Part shown: piece by piece, positions 10,589 through 21,584 of the stretch | Layout of the letters: each line of letters begins with the position of its first letter | Position numbering within the stretch: position 1 is the stretch's first letter | Assembly: GCA_003427395.1 (NCBI GenBank) | Contig: BFEA01000482.1 | Span: 861,447-916,039 of the forward strand | Direction of reading: 5' to 3' | From: Chara braunii | Taxonomy: Eukaryota; Streptophyta; Charophyceae; Charales; Characeae | Length of the DNA: 54,593 nt | Notes under the pieces: generated by a model | The model's input: only the letters and a program-made list of their open reading frames with translations | The model's database searches: none | Told to the model about the DNA's origin: nothing | Position numbers and translations under genes: made by a program

Positions 10589-12369
10589 TAGGTGATGTGA
10601 ATGCTCGCCGTCCAACAAAAGCAAGAGCAGCAACTACTACTTCAACAAGCTACCTACCATTCGTTTTACGTTTTTCTATTCCCTGATCTCTACGTTGCAT
10701 AGGCCTCCCACTTGCAATGCCCCATGTTTGACTCATTCTCTCCATGGGAAGTTAGAGACACATCTAAATTGATCATGGTTGTCCGTAATTCACTACCACT
10801 CAACAAGTTCTAAGCGTCGAAGCGAAGGTCGATGCTCGAACGAAACGAGGAGCAGGGCAGCAGCAAGGCAGGTGAGAGCCAAGATGTCGCTGATCTGGGA
10901 ATTTAAGGCAGTAAAATGTGAGGTTCTCGGCAGACATGGCTTGCTCCTTAGCCACACAATGGTACACACAGACAGACTCGATGATGTCTAAGGACCAATC
11001 TGAGAAGAGTCAGATGACCTATCGATAATTAATTAAAAAAAAAAAAAAAAAAAAAACGTTAAAAAAGTTAAAAAAACAATCTGTTTTGCAGGAAAAAGAA
11101 AGCCAGCAAAAAAACGAATTTGACCAAAACGCAAGCGTACTCAGTCTGTTAACCAGATCACCAATCTTGGTGTGCATTGCGCAGGCAACACTTGAAAAGT
11201 GAAAAAACAACAACCGTGCTGTACCTGCTGCATGCGCGTGGGGTTTTCTTCAAAGCTCGCTCGCGATCTCTTCAACCAGTCCTCCAAAGTGCTTAAGAAC
11301 TTCTGCAGGCAGCAATGTATCTAATGCCAAGATGAAGTGAGGAGCCAGTGCATGCAAAACGCCAGGTGCGCGATGGTCGGTTGGTTGGTGTGAAAATTAG
11401 CAGCAGGCTCTTCTTCACAACCACCCCCTCTGTGCCATCGTCGCCGCTGTATGCGACAAGACCTCTCCTTACAAAGCCTCAAACATCCCAGCCCAGGTGC
11501 AGGTGTTCTCTCACACTCCTTTGAGACGGAATTCCCCACGAAGGTCGGACGCGATAACAATTGCACAGCTGGCATGGTGGCTATGTTAACAAACGCCACT
11601 GCGCCCGGCAATTCCTCGCTAAGCCTCGAGACCAGCGATTTACTGGCGTAAACGGCCACTCTGACTGCTCCCACACTTTTCATTTTTCTTGTCTACAAAG
11701 TACCGGGCCAAAATCTACTGGGCCCAGGCCCGGTAGAGGTTCGGTGGGAGAGGGTGCCAGAATTATTTTTTTCCTCACTGCGCCATTGCAGATTCTAGGC
11801 CCAGGGAAATGCGACTTTGGTCCGTCAAAATAGGTCCGGATGGAGTGGTGGTTGGAGATGATGGCCTGTGCTGATCAAGGAACGACGGCTGAGATGAGAC
11901 CAGCTATCCCAGATATCAAGAAACGATGCCATAGCTGGTTGTTGGGGATGATGGCCTGCGATCGAGAAACAAAGGTACAAAACTATCATGGTGATGCTAG
12001 GGCGACGCACATGTGATGATCATACGAAGCAGTGGCAATTCCTACTTACCTAGCTGGAAACAATGGCCTGTCTGTCTGAGCCCCGTTAAATTTCCTACTC
12101 GGAGAGATGATGGATGATGACCTGCGATGAAGAAACGTCATCGTCGTCATTAGAAAGATTATGTACTGCTAGGACGATGCAAATCTGATCAAGAAAGGTA
12201 ACTGCATGTATTGCACACCGTGGAAGCTCGCGGCTTTCCTGAAATGAACCGGATGGAGGGGGGGACAAAGGTTAGAAAGAAGCCTTTGAGGTTGCTCCAT
12301 CCTTTTCTTCTTGTCTATTAGATAGAACAGGATCTGCTAGTTATACTACACAATGATCGTACGTGCAAA
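10589..12369. other. Unannotated stretch with A-tract and loose repeats
   Basis: A run of about 22 A lies at 11034-11056. At 11850-12150 the phrase GATGATGGCCTG/GATGATGACCTGCGAT recurs at roughly 100-bp intervals, a weak tandem array. The Ser/Ala-rich frames (11321-11683 minus) carry no domain. Confidence 0.3.
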
Positions 12370-12375
12370 TGGAGA

Positions 12376-12437
12376 GGTGGGGGGGCGGGGGGGCAGTGGG
12401 CGGGGGGGCAGTGGGCGGGGGGGCAGTGGGCGGGGAC
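12376..12437 (+). repeat. G-rich minisatellite
   Basis: Three to four units of GGGGGGGCAGTGGGC, with G-runs of 3 to 8. The plus strand has ample G-tracts for G-quadruplex formation. The Gly-rich frames across it are repeat translations. Confidence 0.85.
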
Positions 12438-13013
12438 GCTATGCAAGAAACCTTTCACCTTGGCGATCGACATTTGTTTGTCATCCTCCTCCATGCCTTC
12501 ATGCTGGCATGGACATCAAAAGGATTCATAACGCCCACTGCCAGCCAGCCTTACTCACATTTTTTCCCTTTCTTTCTTTCCTGGTTGCCTCACCGCCTGC
12601 ACAGCCACTGACAGTGTGAGGAGTGAGACACAGGGACATGGCGGGGGCCGAACCTCCAGCTGCGAGGAGGGAGATCAACCTGCAGCGGATTCGTACAGTG
12701 ACTCCAATTACTACTACTTAACCAACCTACTTACAACTCGTTACCGTCCGATTAGTATTGCTCTGAAAAACTGGAGCAACCTACCTACCTACGTACCTAC
12801 CTACTAACCTACCTACCTACCTACCTACCTACCTACCTACCTACCTACCTACCTACCTACTACGAACGTATTGTTGTGGTAAAGGGTCTTTCATGTGGTC
12901 CTACACTCTTATCAAGTGATTATAGCAGCCAAGTATGAACTGTGGGTAGTCTCGCTCCACTACACGACGTTCTACATGTGTCTGGAATTTGTCCTGGCCC
13001 AGATACGTTCGGA
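12438..13013. repeat. (CTAC)n microsatellite within unannotated DNA
   Basis: Between 12779 and 12861 there are about 20 CTAC units with minor interruptions. The rest of the stretch has no recognisable feature. Confidence 0.85.
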
Positions 13014-13345
13014 TCGATTCAACATTTTGGATGTATCAGGACAACGAAGATGTCCAGGTACAGTTAGAATGTTATGTAGTGGAGTTGGGCCCTGTGACTC
13101 TCATTTTTCCTGAGTCCTGACTGGTGACGATCATCAACTGTTTGGATGTATCAGGACAAAGCAGACGTCCCAATACACTTGGAATGTTATGTAGTGGAGC
13201 GAGGCCCTCTCTGATTCTTCCTGACTGGCGACTATCAACATTTTGCATGTATCGGGACAAAGCGGATGTGCAGGTACAGTTTAGAATGTTATCTACTAGT
13301 GGAACGAGGCCCTGTGACTCTCATTCTTCCTGACTGGTGACTACA
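13014..13345 (+). repeat. Three-copy minisatellite, unit about 105-115 bp
   Basis: Three diverged head-to-tail units begin near 13019, 13134 and 13237. Each contains GATGTATCAGGACAA-like, GAATGTTAT.TA.TGG and TCTTCCTGACTGG blocks. The frames inside are shadows. No coding function is evident. Confidence 0.8.
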
Positions 13346-14580
13346 CTGACGAGGCGTCGTTGAGTTGCAAAACCCTAAACAAAAAACGAGAAAAAGGGCG
13401 TCACTGGCTACACCGACTATGGATAAAGATGGAACCAACGACGGGCCCAGCGGTACATGTGTCCCACTGTGCCAAGTATGAAGCATTCTGTGCATCCTAC
13501 ATTTCACTACACCACGCCACCACTCCTATCCCTTCCTTGGCTTCAATAACAAAAAAAGGGAGCCTACAAAATACACTATTCTACACACTTCTGACATACA
13601 CACTCCTCATGCCAGAAGTGCTTTCATGCGCAGCGAAAATTGAGTGCATGCTCAGCGCACCGTGAACAACCATTGCGTGACAGAATCTAAAGCTCTGCCG
13701 AAGTCTGAAAGCCGTTCAAGTTGTCGCCTAAACGGTACGTCAAAGTTGTCAATTCTCAGGGTTCGCATTACTAACAAATTATCGCTGTCGACGCAGCAAA
13801 ACCGCAGGGAGGTGAAGTCGGAGAACTGTGGTAGCCCTATGTCACAGCGTGAAAAGTCAATCACGGCCGAGAGCACTGAAGTGACAAAGCGGGCCCGGGG
13901 TGAAGTCGGATGACCGATCTCGTTTTGAAGTCAGTAGTGTAACTACTACTAGACTAATACTAGTAAGTTCCATACTTCACAGAACGTCGGATGCTGAGAA
14001 ACTAACTGCAAAATCATGAGAGAGGGCTGAACTAAGCCACAAGACCTAGTGACATGACGCACACGGAACGTTGGATGCTAATAAATGGAACGTACGTCGG
14101 ATGCTAACAAACTAACTGCAAAATAAACTAAGTGACAAGACCTAGCACGACGAGCGTAGATCGGATCATATCTTAACCATTCGCTTAAAGCGGAATCTAG
14201 GCACCTAAATGCAGACAAGCCCCTGAGTGAGTCTGTGTCATCATACTACCTGTAGCATTCAAGAATTGGGAGAGGAGGAGGAGGAGGAGGAAGAGGTGGG
14301 TTTCCCAAGAGGACGATGTAGCGGAGAGGAGAGGGAGATCTTCATGGAACTGTGTTATCATCCTTCGCCGCCAAGCTTGCAACCTGTTTGGTTGAGGAAT
14401 GAATGGGGCATGAGCACCACCTTTCCTGCCGCAGATGGCGACTTCTTAGCTCTCACACTGTTTGCAGCAAATTCTGTTCACCAACAGCGCGACTGACACA
14501 ACCGCTGACGACCTGAAAGACGTAAATAAACGCCTGGCAACGAGTACGCCGTCTCCGGGTCACAGCTGGTCACTAAATGC
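13346..14580. other. SIP gene 3' flank, no further gene seen
   Basis: A local duplication has GTCGGATGCT...AACTAACTGCAAAAT at about 13987-14015 and again at 14096-14122. A GAG/GAA-rich stretch lies at 14272-14296. The region just below 14581 is presumably the 3' UTR of the minus-strand SIP gene. I did not find a convincing minus-strand AATAAA. Confidence 0.35.
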
Positions 14581-14868
14581 TCAAGCGTCCTTGTCCTTCG
14601 TCTCGTCCTTGACTTCTTCTTTCAGGTTGTTTGCCTTCTCTACTTCCTGTTTTTCTGTCTCCTGCTTACCCTTTTCCTCCCCCTGCTTACCCTTGCCTTT
14701 GGTTGGCTTGATGTCCACCTTAACATCCCTTGTGTCGTCCTTCGTCTCCCTCCATATGGCTGCAGCAAAGAAGGCTGCAAGGACAGCACCCATCATAGTG
14801 CCCACCCAATAAACCAGAAAATGCTCTGCTGTGACGTGCCTCTCCTCAAAATAAGCCCATGCGAAAGC
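14581..14868 (-). CDS. SIP: SIP-family aquaporin, exon 2 (last exon)
   Basis: This exon encodes the last 95 residues. It begins AFAWAYFEE, which joins NPGT from exon 1 to give the second pore-loop region, NPGTAFAWAY (plant SIPs have NPA..AFGWAY). The last membrane helix follows (FLVYWVGTMMGAVLAAFFAAAIW), then a charged tail rich in Lys, Glu and Asp ending EVKDETKDKDA. Lys-rich C-termini are usual for SIPs, which sit in the ER membrane, but this tail of about 40 residues is long. The acceptor is TTTTCGTCCTGCAG directly before 14868. The stop codon is at 14581-14583. The frame continues a little into the intron but has no start of its own, so it must be an internal or terminal exon. Confidence 0.88.
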   Translation of the reverse strand, partial: AFAWAYFEERHVTAEHFLVYWVGTMMGAVLAAFFAAAIWRETKDDTRDVKVDIKPTKGKGKQGEEKGKQETEKQEVEKANNLKEEVKDETKDKDA

Positions 14869-15004
14869 CTGCAGGACGAAAACACACACACACATGCAAG
14901 GATTGCAGGGTTGGTGTGAGTAAAGTCAACCACTTTTCTGACGAGTGTCGCCAACTCTGGGCGATGCGGTGAGTCCTTATTCATCAGTCAAATGCATCCT
15001 GGGA

Positions 15005-15059
15005 AGACTCTCGAGGTTCAGCCTCCCGATGAGTTGATGCAAGTCAGAAGAAACAGTCT
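15005..15059 (+). ncRNA. Decayed type III hammerhead ribozyme (copy B)
   Basis: Stem I is GAGG/CCTC with loop TTCAG, and the triplet before it is CTC. Stem III arms AGACTCT (15005-15011) and ACAGTCT (15053-15059) pair with one mismatch. The GAAA box is present at 15050-15053. The core box reads CCGATGA (15026-15032), so the invariant U4 is C, and stem II is largely lost. It is recognisable as the family but predicted inactive. Confidence 0.65.
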
Positions 15060-15106
15060 AGCATGGTCATGCTTTTTTCTAGAGTTGTGTGTAGAGAACA
15101 TGACAG

Positions 15107-15107
<1 letters not shown>

Positions 15108-15160
<53 letters not shown>
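15108..15160. repeat. (CA)n microsatellite
   Basis: About 26 perfect CA units just downstream of hammerhead copy B. Confidence 0.95.
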
Positions 15161-15165
<5 letters not shown>

Positions 15166-17202
15166 ATGTATGTCTGTCTTTCTTTTGTTGTTCGTTCTTC
15201 CTCCGATTTTTTAAAAGTTTTTGTGTGCCCAGCTGAGCACCTCTAAGCATTGCCAAATAGTCGGTCATGCTTCGTTTGAGGTGCCCGCAGCACTCTTAGG
15301 GGGGGGCCTCCATTCAGGATGTCTGTGTTGCCTGCGGGCGATGACGAATGTTCATCTGGGTGAGTCCCTTACTCAGTGCGTGGTAGCAACCAACAGTCTG
15401 TGGGGTTCACTCATGATGTGAGTAGGTGATGTGCTGCTTTTCTCCATGTTGGATGTGTTCACTGCCCTGTCTGCGCTCTGCTGCTGCCTTGCTGCAATCC
15501 CACTTGCTTCGCATGTTGTTTTTTGCAAGCTGCTCTGCTCCCTGTGTGGTGTGGCTGTGCTGTTGGTGTTGCCCTGTGCTTCGCTGCACTGCTGCCTTCC
15601 AGCCCATCCCCATGTCTTGCCTTCGGCGCTCCTTGCTTGTGTGTCGTGTAGTGTGGCTGCTGTGTTTGGTGTCGCCTTGTGCTTCGCTGCATGGCTGCCG
15701 TGCTGATCATCATCCGTGTGCCCTCTCATTCCTTGGAGTCATTTTCGGCGTTGTGCACTTGGCTTGCTCTGTCGGCGTTGCCTGGTGCTTGTGTGATGCT
15801 GTGTTCCGCTGGTCGACAGTCTGTCTTCAACAAGGGTCAAAGGGTTCATGACCCAAACCATCTTTTTTTTTTTTTTTTTTTTTTTTTTTGTTACGATCCT
15901 GGCCAATTTCGAAGTATTCATACATCAGAAAGTACAATGCCGTCCAATTGCAAAAAGAAATGAATGAACTTGAGAGGAGAGAGAGGGAAAGAAGAAGAAG
16001 AAGAAGTAAGAAAGAAGAAGAAGAAGTAAGAAAGAAGAAGAAGATGATGTACTCCAGCATAGACCAATGACAAGGCTCTTCTTCCTCGCCAACCAATCTC
16101 CTCCTCCTTATCTCCTCCCCTCTTATTCAAACAAGAAATAACAATAATAATGTTGAATGGCTGAACCAGAATCAGTGTCCGAATCCCACTTCTACTGCAG
16201 GCGTCTGTCCAAAGGACAACCCAAAGCAGCTATGTCGCTGCAGCTTCAAGCAGCTATGCCGCTGCTCACTGAACCGCCATGCCTGACTCTACCCCGAGCT
16301 TCCTTGGTGCGGCACTACCCCAATGGGGGCCTGCCTTCCAGATGCAGCTCCTAACAAGGTGATGAAGATGGTGCCCACCATAGCCAGGTAGGTACCTCAC
16401 CACTCTCCCCCTTGGTCCCCTTCTCCCTCCTCCTCCTACCGGCCGAGCTCCACCATAGCCGAGGTGGAAGCTCCTGGCTTTTTCCTCCCAGCAGCGCTGT
16501 AGCAGCCAGCGCTCTTCCAACCGGTGCTCCAACAGCATGACGCCCAACTCGCACACTGAAGAATGAGGCCGAGCTCTTGCCTCAGCCTCTTGATATAGCG
16601 GCCTGCTTGCCTCCTGGGCGGTGACTTCCAGGCCGCTCGGCCTCCCAAGCAACCGGTACGTCCCCCCTTTCGGAGGGAAACATCATTGCAGACTCTGATA
16701 TTGCCCGTACAGGCTCTAGACTCAGACTGGACGGACTGGTACCGGCCTAGACCTAGCCTACCGCTACTGGGCCTCTAAAAATGCCAACTTTGTCATCTTC
16801 TGCGCGGCCTCGAGTACCCGGCACATCTACTGCTACTGGGTGCGGTACCGGCCTACCTGCTACTTGAGTGTTTTTCCGCTGCTCTAAGCACCGCGGGGCC
16901 CTGGCTCCGCTACTTGAGTGTTTTCCCTGCTGCAACCCTCAATGCCACGGCCACAGGTAAGTACCGGCCCTACGGGCCTGCCAAACAAGCAAGTACCCTA
17001 GCGGGTCACACACACACTCATGCCGACAAGCACTCAGACAGGCACGCAAGTCAACAGGCACGCACACATACAGACTTAGAAAACACAGCAGAATGCGGGA
17101 ATCTCAGCAAGGCATCCATTCCATCGGCAGAACTTCACAAATCAGCAGTGTTCTCAGTCTGTGTTATGGCGGGTCATTACATGTTTGTTTTTTTGCTCCG
17201 AT
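15161..17202. other. Intronic stretch with simple repeats
   Basis: At 15475-15705 GCTTCGCTGCA...TGCTGCC phrases recur about 108 bp apart. A T-tract of about 27 lies at 15862-15888, after TCATGACCCAAACCATC, a 17-mer that recurs before hammerhead copy C at 17333-17349. GAA-rich repeats lie at 15987-16044. At 16690-16990 the phrase TACCGGCCT recurs several times. No gene was recognised. Confidence 0.4.
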
Positions 17203-17250
17203 CTATTGGTGGGGAGCTGCACTTGCTGGAAACCGGGTCCAGCGTCCCAT
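17203..17250 (+). repeat. Dispersed 48-bp block, copy 1
   Basis: The block runs from TCTATTGGTGGGGAGCT to GGGTCCAGCGTCCCAT and recurs at 18147-18193. Its second half also recurs at 25641-25666 (plus) and 19761-19788 (minus). Its core GCTGGA...TCCAGC can form a 6-bp hairpin. This copy lies 117 bp upstream of hammerhead copy C. It is conserved over four sites, but I do not know its function. Confidence 0.65.
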
Positions 17251-17366
17251 TATATACATCGAAAGAAATGCGTCAAATGTCTGCCTGCCGGCATTGATCG
17301 CCCTGGCACCCAGGGGATTAACTGAGCAGGATGTCATGACCCAAACCATCAATACAGGGAGTCCAC

Positions 17367-17422
17367 AGATTGTCGAGGGTGCAGCCTCCTGATGAGTCGC
17401 TACAACTCCGACGAAACAATCT
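17367..17422 (+). ncRNA. Type III hammerhead ribozyme, intact core (copy C)
   Basis: All elements of a self-cleaving hammerhead are present in order. The stem III strand AGATTGT (17367-17373) leads to cleavage triplet GTC (17372-17374). Stem I GAGG/CCTC follows with loop GTGCAG. CTGATGA is at 17389-17395. Stem II is GTCG/CGAC (17396-17399, 17409-17412) with loop CTACAACTC. GAAA is at 17413-17416. The returning stem III strand starts at A17416 and gives 7 perfect pairs. Stem III is the open stem, as in viroid and plant retrozyme hammerheads. Cleavage is predicted after C17374. Activity is inferred, not shown. Confidence 0.87.
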
Positions 17423-17540
17423 ATCATCAGTTTTATTTTTTTTGGTCTTTGCGTAGGCTACCAGCCGGGTTGCCGGGGTCACCTTGGTTGCCTCGGCGGC
17501 CCAGCCGTGCAAGGCCCAAATGACATCCCAGACTCCCAGC

Positions 17541-17556
17541 AAAAAAAAAAAAAAAA
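17541..17556. repeat. A-tract at LINE boundary
   Basis: Sixteen A residues separate the hammerhead C flank from the start of the family-B LINE fragment. It could be the poly(A) tail of an older plus-strand retrocopy whose 3' end is here. Confidence 0.6.
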
Positions 17557-18530
17557 CTACTACAAAGGGATCAGTGTTGAATCGGGTTTTGTTTGAAAAC
17601 CCATTGATAGTCCTGAGGGGCAGGAATTTTCAGCCCATGACTGAGCGGGTCTATTTGGGAAATCATGGATAGAAAGGGGAGTGTGGTGACAGTAGAAGAC
17701 TCATGGAACAAGGATAGTGGAACATGGGAAACCGAGCATCCACTCAGGACTAGACTAGCAGGAAGAGTGCGGAGAGTTGGGGAGAAACTGCAAAATTTAT
17801 GCTGATAGATGCTATTCCTCAGTCGTGGAAGCAGCTACTAGTGAGCCAAGATATCCCAGATGTTGCATTATGCTGTTGCGAAACACAGGGACCTAGAAAC
17901 TCATTCTACCAAACCAGGGACGATCTGGGTACAGAAGGGTACGCTGCAAAAGGATGGGAAATTCACGGCGCCTTTGGGTTTTTACAGTATCGGAATCAGT
18001 GAGACTGTAATCCCTGGACTGCCTGTCAGAAATTGGGGTTAGACTGAAAATGCGCATTTATTTTTTTAACTTCACATGCGGGAAAAACCTACTTAACAAG
18101 GTGATAAGAGCATCCTTGTTAAGTAGGCCCCAGCGTCGAAGGCTCATCTATTGGTGGGGAGCTACACCTGCTGGAAATCGGGTCCATCGTCCCTATACAA
18201 GGATGTGTACAATCATCAATTGAGTAACAGAAGTGCCTCTTCACCCTTTAATTAGGGCGCCAGGCATTGCTCGACTTTTCTAGCATCTTCCCCACCATTT
18301 ATGCCTTGTATAACTTAGCTGCAATCTGCTTGAGCCTTCCTGCTCTGAATTACACTGAAAGCCAAGATTTATCAGATTTTATAATCTAATTCCCTTCCCG
18401 ACCATACCATTGAAGACCAACCAGAGAAAGCTCAGAGGGTGGGAAAGGATCTGCAAAAAACATTGGGGATCTAAGGGAGGATCCTGGTTGAATCGAGAAC
18501 CAATCCCGAAAGCAGAGGTGATAATTCCTC

Positions 18531-18686
18531 TTGGGAGTGGTCTAAAGTTAAGACTAAGTTATCAAGCCTTCAGAAAAAAAAAGATATTTTGAAAATAATT
18601 CAAAATTTGGGAGTGGTCTAAAGTTAAGACTAAGTTAAGACTAAGGTAAGACTCTTGGGAGTGGTCTAAAGTTAAGACTAAGTTAA
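18531..18686 (+). repeat. Three-copy 30-bp repeat
   Basis: The phrase TTGGGAGTGGTCTAAAGTTA followed by AGACTAAGTTA occurs near 18532, 18607 and 18655. The 'AGACTAAG' part also reiterates locally. It lies inside the LINE B3 fragment, in the part that has no counterpart in the other LINE copies. Confidence 0.8.
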
Positions 18687-18718
18687 GTTCAATTTTCAAG
18701 TAAACTGGCTGGGGAGGA

Positions 18719-19636
18719 TTGCACGGGAGGGGTTGGGGAAAATTGAGTGGCCAGGCCAGGAAGAGACGAAAGCTAGTGTATACTGCTGTCCCTCAAATGG
18801 GAGTTCAAGCGGTGGAAGATGCTGCTGTAGACTTTCGGTCACTAGGTTGGAGACTAGGGACGCGGACCATACTGTTAGATGAGTACATTTCGAAAGTGGG
18901 TACATCTCTGTTGAGGTTTAAGGTTAAAAAACAGCCAAACAACTCAGTCATTGAACGAAGACAGAAACATGACTTGCTGGCGATATCCACGACACAGTTA
19001 AATTCGATTTGGCATCAGCTTTATAAGGTACCCTCACAGAAGATGGCCAGTTTACTATGGCTTCAGACCTTGTCAGTCACCGGATCAGCTGTCAATCTGG
19101 TCCAGAGAGGAATTTCTATTTCTGTGAAATGTATACGTTGCCAGTGGATATGGGAGAACTATCGCCACCTTTGGTTAACTTGTCCTGCATCCCAAAGGAT
19201 TTGGGATTGGTTTATTTGCCATTGGAGCCAAATCACTAATAGGTCATTTGAGTGGACGGATAAGTGGATTGTGTCAGGTACACGCAAAGTTGACGATCAG
19301 AAAGAGGCCAATTGGCTCTATGTTGCTCAAGCAATAAGGGAAATCATCATGAAAGTAATTTGGGATGACAGGAACAGTCAGCTCTTTCGACGGGAGATCA
19401 TGTCAGACGCCGCAATCAAGCAACGAATTACACAAGACATCAGACACATTGTCATGAGTGACTGGACCAGATGCGAACAGAGAACAGCAAACATGACCTC
19501 ATGCAGGAAATGGTTCTACACAACATGGGACAGGGATTCTAGACTTGCTAAATTGGATTCTATAGTGAGACTGCAGTTTTGTTCTTGGTTGCTATCGCCT
19601 CTGTGGTTTGGGGAACGCCTTAGTCACCCACCTTAG
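18719..19636 (+). pseudogene. LINE B3 ORF2 C-terminus with zf-RVT (305 codons open)
   Basis: The 305-codon open frame carries the zinc-binding RT-associated motif CIRC...HLWLTCPASQRIW at about residues 135-170, with CxxC...HxxxxC spacing. The typical tail follows (YVAQAIREIIMKVIWDDRNSQLF). It corresponds to residues after the RT domain of LINE ORF2 and lacks endonuclease and RT, so it cannot move by itself. The first Met is probably not a real start. It is unusually open for this window, which suggests that the copy is fairly young. Confidence 0.75.
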
Positions 19637-19824
19637 GCCCTTAGGGGAATTAGGTAACTGCAGACCATATTAGACCCTGTGTCGAATGGATTGTCTTTCG
19701 GAGGTTGTGTTAGGGGATGAATCCCCACTCCTCCTTTTTCCGTTTTCGGGAACTTGCTATCATGGGACACTGGACCCGGTTTCCAGGAGCCAAGGCTGGG
19801 TATTGGCCCCAGTAATTTTCACCG

Positions 19825-19892
19825 TTTTTTTTTTTTTTTTTTTGAATTGGACCATTTCTCGATCTATGCATGTCATCCTTGCGCCAGGGGCC

Positions 19893-19924
<32 letters not shown>

Positions 19925-19942
19925 ACGGATGCCCCGAAGGAC
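19825..19942 (-). pseudogene. U6: U6 snRNA retrocopy with A-tail (copy 1)
   Basis: On the minus strand, bases 19942 down to 19844 give a nearly full-length plant U6. They contain the 5' stem GTCCTTCGGGGC, GTTAAAATTGGAACGATACA, the ACAGAGA box, GATTAGCATGGCCCCTG and GAGAAATGGTCC. The RNA 3' end is followed by 19 A (T on plus, 19825-19843) instead of the genomic Pol III T-terminator. That marks a reverse-transcribed, A-tailed copy. A few changes are present (GCATCC for GACATCC, one extra base in the CTGGCGC region). Confidence 0.85.
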
Positions 19943-20908
19943 TGATAATATAAAGTTCTAATTGTTCCCAAAAAAAAAAAGAAAAAAAAGATGATGACAT
20001 CAGCAACTGGATTGCAGCCCCCCAGAATAGATGGATGGGGAAGGTGTGTGCGCGTGTTTTTGTGTTAAAATTTAAAAGAGAGAAAAGGAAACAAGACGAT
20101 GACAAAAGCATTACTATCATCATGGTGCTATCAAAATCTTCACCACCTCATCCTCAACCAGCACTGATGAGGAACTCAGAGCCTCCCTCCACCACTCACC
20201 AATAAGTATGGAAAATGAGGATGAATCTCCCGCTAGAACATGGAAAGATACACCACCATAATTTTTGTCTTCTGTGCGTATGGTGAGAGGCGGTGCAAGG
20301 CCCCCTCAATCCTTCAATTCATATGCCTCTCAGATTGAGGATTGTTCATTCTTTCTACAAAACTGCCATTTCCTTAAAAGACTGCCATTTTAGTTTATTT
20401 TTCCTTTAACGAAATTGTTTGTGGTGGAAACTGGAAAGATTTTTGCTGCACTTTTGGCAAATTTGTTTTATGTTTTAGGAGGGTGGTCTACCGTAGACAT
20501 CACCATCCCAAAACACAAAGAAGGTCACCAAAAAACACAGCAAAAATCACATTTTTAACGAAATCAGCCTCCCATTTTCATCTACAACTGATGTCAGTTT
20601 TGACAAAAAAGAAGTCAGTTTTAACGAAATTTATTTACAAGCAATTGTTTTATACTAGGTAATAGGTTGTGCAAGGAAAATGAGCGATAGCGAATTCCAG
20701 AAACCAAGCAGCATCATACACATGAAACCAGATAGTCTTGCCCTCGAACCAAAAGCAGAATTGCAACTCGAGTTCCACCAAAATAAGAGCACAGCAAAAG
20801 CTCACATGTGACAATGTTGGAATAGTCTCATCATCGTCAACAATGAACCAATGCCGACTTCCTATCTGGCTCTCGGCGCCCATACTACGAATGACAGATC
20901 CTATCTAG
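19943..20908. other. Unannotated intronic stretch
   Basis: A-rich at 19970-19990. At 20208-20265 the sequence AAAATGAGGATGAATCTC...AGAACATGGAAAGA resembles DNA at 40590-40630, just after the LINE B1 insertion, so both belong to one old dispersed repeat. The 77-codon minus frame at 20650-20883 has no recognised domain. Confidence 0.3.
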
Positions 20909-20992
20909 CCTATCTACAATGCCGCTGGTGACATCAACAGCTTTCCGAAGTACGAGCAGATCTCGACCAATGACATTCGACTCAAGTACCAG
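20909..20992 (+). CDS. Possible 28-codon exon of unknown gene
   Basis: This small frame has no stop and protein-like composition: GDINSFPKYEQ followed by ISTNDIRLKYQ. It is bounded by TATCTAG on the left and by a strong donor, CAG/GTATGT, on the right, in phase 0 at both ends. It lies on the strand opposite SIP, inside its intron. I do not recognise the protein and cannot place neighbouring exons, so it may be a captured exon fragment or chance. Confidence 0.3.
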
Positions 20993-21584
20993 GTATGTCT
21001 CACGCTCCACTCACAACCTCGACCCCCCACACAGATGCCGCGTGCACCCAAGGACCACCATGCGCCCCATCCAGCACCTCGCAGGCCAGCTCGGCTATGG
21101 CTGCCTGCGTATCCCTTGCTCGCCCGTGAGCACGTGGGCGCTTGCCTGCCAGTAGCGCAGCAGCGCTTGGCAGCATGTGGCAAGTGCCCGAATGCCGAAT
21201 GCGGTGGCAAGCACTTTCCTATATGGAAATGGCCTGCCTGCTGCGTGCTGCCTGGCTGTTCTGGGCCCCTTCCCCAGAAGCTTCCGGTAGGCCCCAAGTG
21301 GCTGAGCCCCAGTCCAAGGGAATCAGACACAGGGCCTGGGGTGGTTAGCCGTGTCCAACTGCCAGCGGCCTGTGCGCAGTCCATGCCCCGTCTCTAGCCC
21401 GGGGCCTGCCTCAGATACATTTGAGAAAGGAAGGCAGGGCCTGGGTTCTCTCAACCAACTGGCGCTGCGCAACTGCCTGAATTTCCCAGTTGCGTGGTGA
21501 GCCCAAAATAGGCCTCTCGTCCTTGGTCGGGCCTGCCTTCACTTAGGGCGGCCGACATTGATGAAAACAGGGCCCAGTTGTCCA
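20993..21584. other. GC-rich stretch, no gene recognised
   Basis: Cys/Pro/Ala-rich frames run on both strands (20914-21397) with no motif I recognise. They are probably a by-product of GC content. Confidence 0.3.

Larger units (their letters stand above)
17557..19650 (+). mobile_element. LINE family B, copy 3, 3' fragment
   Basis: Only the part of ORF2 after the RT is present. The frame at 17570 (SVLNRVLFENP) aligns with VLNEPIFENP of the full-length LINE at 38.7 kb, and the following AIPQSWKQLL with AIPETWKALL. The stretch 18050-18690 does not match. After it the zinc-binding region resumes and runs to about 19636. The fragment is in the antisense orientation to the SIP gene. No poly(A) tail or target duplication is evident. 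Confidence 0.75.

Noticed and set aside
12105-12150. CTGCGATGAAGAAACG resembling a compressed hammerhead core
   Set aside because: There is an extra base in the core box and no room for stem II between it and GAAAC.
20160-20190. CACTGATGAGGAACTCAGAG resembling a hammerhead CUGAUGA box
   Set aside because: No GAAA box at the right distance, no stem II and no stem III partner. Chance match.
20650-20883. 77-codon minus-strand frame as an exon
   Set aside because: No recognisable domain, and no support from flanking splice sites strong enough to report as coding.
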